Below are positions 59,301 through 64,000 of a DNA stretch of 64,000 bases, piece by piece. The notes beneath the pieces were generated by a model. It had not been told where the DNA came from. It made no database searches and worked only from the letters and a program-made list of their open reading frames with translations. Source of the DNA: Massilia sp. erpn (GTDB lineage: Bacteria; Pseudomonadota; Gammaproteobacteria; Burkholderiales; Burkholderiaceae_D); NCBI RefSeq assembly GCF_024400215.1, contig NZ_CP053748.1, forward strand, positions 806,001 through 870,000, written 5' to 3'. The translations under genes and the position numbers were made by a program. Every line of letters begins with the position of its first letter. The stretch's first letter is position 1.

Positions 59301-60051
59301 GGCGCACCAGCTGGTGGGCGGCAATACGCGCGGCGCCACCGTGCTCAGCGAAACCCTGGCCGAGTATTCGGCGCTGATGGTGATGAAACAAGCCGTCGGC
59401 CCGGCGCGCATGCGCCGCTTCCTCGCCTACGACCTGCACAACTACCTGCACGGCCGCGCCCTGGAACGCGAGCGCGAACTGCCGCTGGCCGACAATGAAG
59501 ACCAGCCCTACATCCACTACCGCAAAGGCAGCCTGGCCATGTACCTGTTGCAGGACATGCTGGGCGAGGAACAGGTCAACCGCGTGCTGGCCGGCCTGCT
59601 CAAGCAATACGCCTTCCACGGCGCCCCCTACCCCAGCGTCAACACCCTGGTGCAGGGGCTGCGCCAGATCGCCGCACCCGGGCAGCAATACCTGATCGAC
59701 GACCTGTTCGAGCACATCGTGCTGCACAATAACCGCGCCGTCGCCGCCAGCGCGCGCAAGCTCAGCGACGGCCGCTACGAGGTGCGCCTCAGCGCCCAGG
59801 CCGGCAAGGCGCGCGCCGACGACCAGGGCGCGGAAAAAGAGGTGGCGCTGCGCGACCTGATCGAGATCGGCGTCGACGACAAGGAAGGCCGCAGCCTGCT
59901 GCGCGAGCGCAAGCTGGTCACGGCCAAGCAGAATGAATTCACGGTGATCGTCAACGGCCGCCCGGCGCGCGCCGGCATCGACCCGGACAACAAGCTGATC
60001 GACCGCAATCCCGACGACAATATGGTCGCGGTCGACCTGCGCGCCCAGTAA
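56395..60051 (+). CDS. ABC permease fused to an M1 family zinc aminopeptidase
   Basis: 1218 residues. Two ABC-2-type membrane modules come first (helices between about 20 and 265, and about 345-610). They are followed by a periplasm-facing beta domain ([25 protein letters not shown]) and an M1 peptidase domain. The zinc site is HEVAHQWW (His 962 and 966) with the third ligand in SETLAEYSA, 19 residues after HEVAH rather than the usual 18. That spacing is normal for ABC-fused M1 proteins as far as I recall. The export and peptidase functions are joined in one chain; the substrate is unknown. It follows its ATPase by seven bases. Confidence 0.92.
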   Translation: MFAIAVFEARQRLKLLSTWVYFALFLALSMLWMAAAGGVFKEAHVSFGGRALIDAPRSILLTASFLGCFGVIVIAAMMGRALQQDFEYEMQHFFFSAPIRKHQYMFGRFFGACAVLAVVFASILLGTWLGTFLPGVEPERLAGAGALAYLRPYALTLLPNIFIFGSLFFVLAALTRRMLPVYISSVVMLVGYLVAPGLARDLDYKTLAALIDPFGTTAVIHLTEYWPAAEQNSRLVPLEGVYLLNRLLWSSFALVVLLLGYWRFHFVSQLEQGGARSAAAERDADSAGGGSALAGAAALAAAGMAAHGALARGAALQPPRAEADYAPGRLPGLLLRMTWLNLRETVKNVYFAVIVLAGLLTVIAGALDLGAIYGTSTYPVTYKVLELVTGGFALFMLVLTTFYAGELVWRERDQRVAQMLDALPVPSWLPLLAKLFALYGVQILVLAATMVCGIAIQLAKGYFHLQLGLYCQYLFLIELPTYMLLATLAFAVQVLLNHKYAAHLVMILYYAASLSLGGLGLEHPMLLYASAPELLYSDMNGFGHFLARQRWYQLYWSGAALMLLVLARIFWPRGANDERKMRLQLARRALSGPVLAGFSVGLTLFLCAGAVLYYNLHILNDYKSTYRRDAERADYERQYRALAGVPQPRITDVKLDIDIEPERRRLLAKGRYVLENKSGVPISLLYLQQDPQGKLRALRLPQPSHQTLKDERLGFHAYRLSTPLAPGASLALEFEVEYAPRGILGLGQDTPVLGNGTFFDNRYLPHIGYQRHAELRDPRDRKQHGLPVRARALPRDDPKGLADNYLGSDADWVGFEATLSTSPDQIAIAPGQLLQEWSKGGRRYFHYRMDQPILNFYSFQSARYAVRHDWWQDVGIEIYYQPGHEFNLDRMSKGIKDALEYYSKHFSPYQHKVLRIVEFPRYQDFAQSFPNTIPYSEGIGFLARVDDKNPKDIDYPTYITAHEVAHQWWAHQLVGGNTRGATVLSETLAEYSALMVMKQAVGPARMRRFLAYDLHNYLHGRALERERELPLADNEDQPYIHYRKGSLAMYLLQDMLGEEQVNRVLAGLLKQYAFHGAPYPSVNTLVQGLRQIAAPGQQYLIDDLFEHIVLHNNRAVAASARKLSDGRYEVRLSAQAGKARADDQGAEKEVALRDLIEIGVDDKEGRSLLRERKLVTAKQNEFTVIVNGRPARAGIDPDNKLIDRNPDDNMVAVDLRAQ

Positions 60052-60054
60052 GGC

Positions 60055-60525
60055 TTACGCCTTGTCCATATACACGCAGTCGAGCAGCATGCCGGCCGGA
60101 TGGGCATACTGCGCCTCGCGCCGGCGCACAAAGCCGGCCGCCTGGTAGAAGGCCACGGCGTTCAGCGCCGCGTACAGGAACAGCGGGCGCGCCAGCGCCA
60201 GGGCGTCCGCCAGCGCTTCCAGATCGGCCAGCAGGCGCCGGCCCACGCCGCGCCCGCCCTGCGCCGGATCGACAAAGACGGCATCGACTTCGCCGCTGGC
60301 CGTATCGAGAATGGCATAGCCCAGCAAGGCATCGCCCTCGCGCGCCAGCAGGCCGCCGCCCTGGGCCAGCAGCCGCGCATAGCTGTCCGGCGCCGGCGCG
60401 GCCGACCAGCGCTCGATGACGTCCGGCGCGTAATGGCTGGCACAGGACAGGCGCACGGCGCGCGTGCGCAGCGCCCACATGGCGGGAATGTCGGCCGCAT
60501 TGGCCGGATGAACGGTGATGGTCAT
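60055..60525 (-). CDS. GNAT family N-acetyltransferase
   Basis: 156 residues from ATG at 60525 (MTITVHPANAADIPAMW). Acetyl-CoA-binding motif A is EVDAVFVDPAQGGRGVGRRLL, and the C-terminal motif B is NAVAFYQAAGFVRR. Substrate unknown. Its stop lies three bases from the convergent M1 fusion stop. Confidence 0.88.
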   Translation of the reverse strand: MTITVHPANAADIPAMWALRTRAVRLSCASHYAPDVIERWSAAPAPDSYARLLAQGGGLLAREGDALLGYAILDTASGEVDAVFVDPAQGGRGVGRRLLADLEALADALALARPLFLYAALNAVAFYQAAGFVRRREAQYAHPAGMLLDCVYMDKA

Positions 60526-60609
60526 GCATCCAGTCTGCCATAAACGCATCAGACGCGCAGAACAGCCGGCGGCGGCCAGGCCGACCTTGCCCGCCATGCT
60601 GCCGCGCCG

Positions 60610-61563
60610 CTACGCCGCGGCGGCGGCCAACTGCTGCGCCAAGGCCTGCTGCCAGGCGGCGGCATGCTTGCGCTTCCATACCAGGTACACGCTTTCCTCG
60701 CAGTGGAAGGGGCAGTCGTTGACGCGGATGCGGCGCAAGTCCGGATCGGCCAGCGCGAAATCGGGCAGATAGGCCAGCGCCTGGCCCGCCTTCACCAGGG
60801 CCAGCAGCAGTTGCAGATCGTCGGCCCAGTAGCGGATGCGGCGCGGCAGCTGGTCGTCGCGCCAGCCGTCCGAGCGCGAACCGCGCCGCGCGCCGCAGAA
60901 CGGCGATTGCGAGGGACAGACGAAATCATGGGCCAGCACGCGCGCGCTGCCCGCTTCCAGCATGGCCGCGCCGTCTTGATCGTGCGCGCCGCCGGCCGCC
61001 GCCCGCGCCGCGTCCAGTTCGCGCACCAGGGCATGGCTGCGGCCCGCCACCAGGCGCAGGGTCAGCACGCCGAGCGGCATCGCCTCCCATTCCTCCGACC
61101 AGTGCTCGCCGCGTCCCTGGATCACCTCGCCCGTCACCAGGGCCATGCCGATCTCGCCGCGCTTCAGCGCCGCCAGTGCCTCGTCCTCATACAGGGCGTG
61201 CATGCGCAGGCTCGCCTCGGGCCAGGCCTGCAGCGCGCCCGCCAGCGCCGCGCCATGCCGCCACAGCAGGATGGCCGGACCGCCGACGCGGCAATCGATG
61301 CTGGCGCGCTCGCCCAGCAGATCGCAGCGCGCCTGGTCGGCCAGCGCCAGCAGGGTCTGGGCGCGCTGCACCAGCATGCGGCCGCTGCTGTTCAAGGCCA
61401 GCTGACGCGCGCTGCGGTCGAACAGCACCGTGCCCACCTGCTCTTCCAGCCGCTTCAAGGCCTTGGACACGGCCGAGGTGGTCAGATGCATTTCCAGCGC
61501 CGCCGCCCCCAGCGAGGGCTGCTGCGCCGCGCTCAGAAAGATGCGCAGGTCGGACAGGTTCAT
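60610..61563 (-). CDS. LysR family transcriptional regulator
   Basis: 317 residues. N-terminal winged helix-turn-helix MNLSDLRIFLSAAQQPSLGAAALEMHLTTSAVSKALKRLE (the recognition helix is standard), then a substrate-binding-fold domain. That domain carries a charged stretch GARRGSRSDGWRDDQ around 215-230 and WADDLQLLLALVKAGQALAYLPDF near the end. It is divergent from the secreted unknown at 61659 with a 95-base spacer, which makes that gene its likely target. Confidence 0.93.
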   Translation of the reverse strand: MNLSDLRIFLSAAQQPSLGAAALEMHLTTSAVSKALKRLEEQVGTVLFDRSARQLALNSSGRMLVQRAQTLLALADQARCDLLGERASIDCRVGGPAILLWRHGAALAGALQAWPEASLRMHALYEDEALAALKRGEIGMALVTGEVIQGRGEHWSEEWEAMPLGVLTLRLVAGRSHALVRELDAARAAAGGAHDQDGAAMLEAGSARVLAHDFVCPSQSPFCGARRGSRSDGWRDDQLPRRIRYWADDLQLLLALVKAGQALAYLPDFALADPDLRRIRVNDCPFHCEESVYLVWKRKHAAAWQQALAQQLAAAAA

Positions 61564-61658
61564 CGTTTCCCGTTTGGATACAGTGATTGAAATTAAATTG
61601 ATTTACGCGACAGCAAGTGCAGCATACCATGGGGCCTGTACGTAAAACCCTTAGAAGC

Positions 61659-62348
61659 ATGATGCAAGCGATACATCGGCGCCTGAGCGCCATCCTGATC
61701 GGCTGGCTGCTGGCCGCCACGGCACTGGCCGCCCCGTCCACCTTCGGCACCCACGGCATGGCCCTGTTCGGCAACCACGAAGGCTTGTACGCCGCGCACC
61801 TGCCCATGTTCCACGGCCCGCACGACTACCAGCTCATCCTCCAGTTCCACGTCGCCGACGCCGGCCTCGACGCCACCCTGCGCAACCGCCTGGAAGGCAA
61901 GCCCATGCTGTGGACCATCGACCCCGAAAAATTCGAACTGGACCGCCTGGCCCCGAATTCACCGACGCCGCTGCGCCACTTCAAGGCCGACCTCGTGCTC
62001 GGCCACTTCGAGCACGACGGCAAGGTCCAGTACAGCGACGTCACCCTGGTGGTCGACAAGGTGCTGATGTACCGCCAGCTCGCGCCGGCCGTGCGCGTCA
62101 ACCCGGTGGCCAGCTATGTGCGCATCGGCGAAGGACGGCAACGCTTCCTGGTCAAGGAAATCGACAGCCGCCCCGACTTCGACCACATCGTGGCCTACCG
62201 CAGCGACAGCGAAACGCGCCCGGTGCGCATCCATGTCGCCAAGCCCCATCTGGGCGAACCCAGCCCCGCCGCCCTCGCCAACGCCCTCGGCCTGCCGCGC
62301 AAAGCCATCCTCGGCACCGTCTACTATTACACCGACGACCTGCGCTAA
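61659..62348 (+). CDS. exported protein of unknown function next to LysR regulator
   Basis: 229 residues from ATG at 61659. Signal peptide MMQAIHRRLSAILIGWLLAATALA. The mature part begins APSTFGTHGMALFGNHEGLYAAHLPMFHGPHDYQLILQF, has an HxxxxxxHxxxFHGPHD cluster of histidines, a central region of paired strands, and ends GTVYYYTDDLR. I do not recognise the family. An alternative start at 61617 is possible; neither has a strong ribosome site. Probably controlled by the divergent LysR protein. Confidence 0.7.
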   Translation: MMQAIHRRLSAILIGWLLAATALAAPSTFGTHGMALFGNHEGLYAAHLPMFHGPHDYQLILQFHVADAGLDATLRNRLEGKPMLWTIDPEKFELDRLAPNSPTPLRHFKADLVLGHFEHDGKVQYSDVTLVVDKVLMYRQLAPAVRVNPVASYVRIGEGRQRFLVKEIDSRPDFDHIVAYRSDSETRPVRIHVAKPHLGEPSPAALANALGLPRKAILGTVYYYTDDLR

Positions 62349-62461
62349 AGCCTTCCCGCCCGCCCCGGATCAACACCTGCCGGCGCGGCCAGCAAAGGCA
62401 CGCTGGCGCACGACGAAGTCGAGCGGCGTGGGCAGACATGGCTGGAAAAACTGTAAAGTGA

Positions 62462-62749
62462 ATGGACAGTGATCCGCTATTGCGTTGATATCTCGCCAGA
62501 AACCTCTCTGGCGATTTCGATAGCGATCACGCTTCAAATCAGACAGGAGAAGAGCGTACGCTGGTTTTTGATGAGCCTGGATTCTCCGGCTTCGGCCCTT
62601 TCCAAGTGCCGCCAATTCAGCACATTCAAATTAGGGATACTTCGGATAAAGGCTGGGAACAATCGGTGAAGCTGGAGATCTGCGAATTTTTCGAGGATGA
62701 AGCTACTTTGTTTTGGGCGTCGTCCGTCCAAGCCAATACCCGCCAGTAG
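62462..62749 (+). pseudogene. small gene interrupted by TGA
   Basis: Reading ATG at 62462 gives MDSDPLLR, then TGA at 62486-62488. The same frame then stays open for 86 codons of protein-like sequence (LSGDFDSDH, LVFDEPGFSGFGPFQVPPI, KLEICEFFEDEATLFW) to TAG at 62747. One substitution in the TGA (for instance from CGA or TGG) would restore a 95-residue acidic protein. Composition is AT-richer than the neighbours. The family is not recognised, and the upstream ribosome site is poor. It may be an inactivated small gene such as an immunity-type protein; that is only a guess. Confidence 0.45.
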
Positions 62750-62763
62750 AAAACTCGGGACCG

Positions 62764-63189
62764 CTATGGAGCGCGCTGTTCAAATCCGGAAAAATACTTC
62801 CGAACACCATCGACATGTTCGATGCGTATGCCACTTCCGTTAGCAGTCATTGTCACAACGCGGCATGAGCGGCGGTCGCCAGCATTGATGCTGTAGTCAA
62901 AGGCAATGCTCCATCCAGCCATCTCACCCTTGCGTTCATATTTTGCGCCGATAGCAGTTGGCAACAGCGTCTTATGTCGTTGCGCCAAGCGCTCTTTGCG
63001 TGAACTGGTCCACTCGAGGCTTTCGTTGTCGAGCACCGGTTTGATCCGCGATTCGGGCAAGTCGGTATAACCGTTTTCCGCGACAAACTTCTCGGCAAGC
63101 TTTACAGCAGCTTCCATATTCAATTTCTCAGCAGCGGCAGCGGATAGGGGTATCGCTGCGATGAACAAACCTATAATCAGATTCCGCAT
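62764..63189 (-). CDS. small exported protein of unknown function
   Basis: 141 residues. Signal peptide MRNLIIGLFIAAIPLSAAAA, then a helix (MEAAVKLAEKFVAENGYTDLPESRI) and a beta part with RRSCRVVTMTANGSGIRIEHVDG. AGGAGC lies seven bases before the ATG. The chosen start is inside a longer reading frame that overlaps topB and is rejected. AT-richer than topB. No family recognised. It follows the topB terminator on the same strand, so it probably has its own promoter. Confidence 0.75.
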   Translation of the reverse strand: MRNLIIGLFIAAIPLSAAAAEKLNMEAAVKLAEKFVAENGYTDLPESRIKPVLDNESLEWTSSRKERLAQRHKTLLPTAIGAKYERKGEMAGWSIAFDYSINAGDRRSCRVVTMTANGSGIRIEHVDGVRKYFSGFEQRAP

Positions 63190-63215
63190 TGATGAAGCTC
63201 CTGATCTAGATAAAC

Positions 63216-63243
63216 AAACGGGACCGCGAAGGTCCCGTTTTGC
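63216..63243 (-). terminator. intrinsic terminator of topB
   Basis: AAACGGGACC, five-base loop, GGTCCCGTTT, with T-rich flank; 20 bases after the topB stop on the minus strand. Confidence 0.85.
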
Positions 63244-63260
63244 TTGCTGCCGCGGCGCCT

Positions 63261-64000
63261 TTAGCCGGCGGCGGCGGTCTTTTTGGCGGCGGCTTTCTTG
63301 GCTGGCGCCTTTTTCGCGGCCGGCTTGGCGGCTGCGGTTTTTGCAGCCGTGGTTTTGGCGGCCGTCGTTTTCGCGGCGGCGGCTTTCTTCACGGCGGGCT
63401 TCTTGGCTGGCGCGGCTTCGGCGGCGCCTTCCGCGCCCTCCTCGGCTGCGGCGGCCTTGCCCTTGGCGGGCGCTTTGGCCTTGCGCTCTTCGAACTCGAA
63501 GCTGATCTTGCCGTCCTTGCCCCGCACCAGGAAGGCCTTGAACGGACGGCGCGTGCGCTGCGAGATGAAGCCGGGCAGCAGATCGGTCTTGCCGTCGTTG
63601 AGCAGCTTGGCCATCTGCTCGGGCAGGATTTCCTGCTGCAGGATGATGCGGCCGCTGCGGAAGTCGCACGCCTTGGGCTTGGCCACGGTGTGCTCGCACA
63701 CATAGGCCAGACCCATTTCATACACCTTGCCTGCGCACTTCGGACAAGGCCCGAGCGGGGTCTGCTCGCTGAAATCGACGCCCTCGCCGTCCTCGCCTTC
63801 CTCATCGTTCTGGCCGAAGTCGAACTCCAGCTTGAAGTTCTTGATGTCTTCGTCGCGCACAATGCGCAGGATGGCGGCGAACGGCCGGCCCATCTTCGAG
63901 CGGAAGCCTTGCAGCGGGCCGATGGTGCGTTCCTTCAGCAGCTCTTCCACCTCGGCGATCTCGAACTGGCGGCTGCCCGGCGTTTTGCTCATCGAGAATT
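63261..64000 (-). CDS. topB: DNA topoisomerase III, C-terminal part (truncated by window edge)
   Basis: The frame is open to the right edge (the residues before the first ATG read FS), so this is the last 245 residues of a larger gene. It holds a repeated C-terminal zinc-ribbon-type region. RQFEIAEVEELLKERTIGPLQGFRSKMGRPFAAIL is followed by CPKCAGKVYEMGLAYVCEHT...CDFRSGRIILQQEI and a second module, FISQRTRRPFKAFLV. The last 70 residues are an Ala/Lys/Pro-rich tail (KKAAAKT-type repeats). These match the C-terminal end of Burkholderiales TopB, a type IA topoisomerase that resolves replication and recombination intermediates. Confidence 0.9.
   Translation of the reverse strand, partial: FSMSKTPGSRQFEIAEVEELLKERTIGPLQGFRSKMGRPFAAILRIVRDEDIKNFKLEFDFGQNDEEGEDGEGVDFSEQTPLGPCPKCAGKVYEMGLAYVCEHTVAKPKACDFRSGRIILQQEILPEQMAKLLNDGKTDLLPGFISQRTRRPFKAFLVRGKDGKISFEFEERKAKAPAKGKAAAAEEGAEGAAEAAPAKKPAVKKAAAAKTTAAKTTAAKTAAAKPAAKKAPAKKAAAKKTAAAG

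Noticed and set aside
56164..59727. 1187-codon open frame on the minus strand
   Set aside because: Antisense to the ABC-M1 fusion. It is rich in Gln/His/Ala with no recognisable fold.
62764..63699. 311-codon minus-strand frame joining the small exported protein to an upstream region
   Set aside because: The upstream part is an alternative frame of topB; a signal peptide and a good ribosome site mark the true start at 63189.

Overview
The window is high-GC, gene-dense chromosomal DNA of a betaproteobacterium, most likely Oxalobacteraceae (Massilia / Duganella / Janthinobacterium group). The grounds are the order polA | DUF2782 - thrB - BPSS1780-type membrane protein - uvrD, the ThrB of the aminoglycoside-phosphotransferase fold, two PEP-CTERM proteins, a dusB-fis pair, and Burkholderiales-type Lys/Ala-rich tails such as the one on topoisomerase III. 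This is inference from protein families and gene order. No rRNA or tRNA gene was seen.

Layout. 1-5.4 kb (minus strand): 5' part of an ABC-F ATPase preceded by a tiny ORF with an ideal ribosome site, a ZIP metal transporter without a usual start codon, a Tat-exported dienelactone-hydrolase-like protein, and polA. 5.6-10.2 kb (plus): DUF2782, thrB, membrane protein, uvrD. 10.2-15.2 kb (minus): an M56/BlaR1-like metallopeptidase gene broken by an amber codon, adhC and two response regulators. 15.2-20.1 kb (minus): a complete-looking thiC-thiS-thiG-thiD-thiE operon under a TPP riboswitch. 20.1-28.1 kb: secreted M28 aminopeptidase, a secreted unknown, a DUF4382 lipoprotein, valS, an AAC(6')-type acetyltransferase, DUF2147. 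28.1-33.6 kb (minus): two hybrid histidine kinases in one operon. 33.6-35.4 kb: an AT-richer island with two related PEP-CTERM genes and the trace of a third. 35.4-43.9 kb (minus): ruvCAB, purH, fis, dusB, and tyrS-dtd-ybhB-phosphatase. 44-49.3 kb: M23 peptidase, anmK, REP-like palindromes, erpA, argC, rplM-rpsI. 49.5-60 kb: exported alpha/beta hydrolase with a NatAB-type ABC exporter, a decamer repeat array with its own small gene, osmC-like, coq7, and an ABC ATPase with a permease fused to an M1 aminopeptidase. 60-64 kb: GNAT, a LysR regulator divergent from a secreted unknown, a probable pseudogene, a small secreted protein, and the 3' part of topB.

Most of the window is housekeeping: replication and repair (polA, uvrD, ruvABC, topB), translation (valS, tyrS, dtd, rplM, rpsI, dusB), and biosynthesis (thi operon, thrB, purH, argC, coq7). 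The most unusual structure is at 52.99-53.64 kb. About 17 copies of a 10-bp element close to TCTAGAACRY, stacked at exactly 10-bp steps in three blocks, fill the region upstream of a 135-residue protein. That protein looks like a ribbon-helix-helix DNA-binding N-terminus joined to a RAMA-like C-terminal domain. I propose it as a self-contained, possibly undescribed, operator array plus DNA-binding protein. Other points of note are the amber codon in the M56 gene, an apparent leaderless layout (TATAAT, six bases, ATG) for uvrD and ruvC, and two alternative Shine-Dalgarno-masking helices behind the TPP riboswitch.
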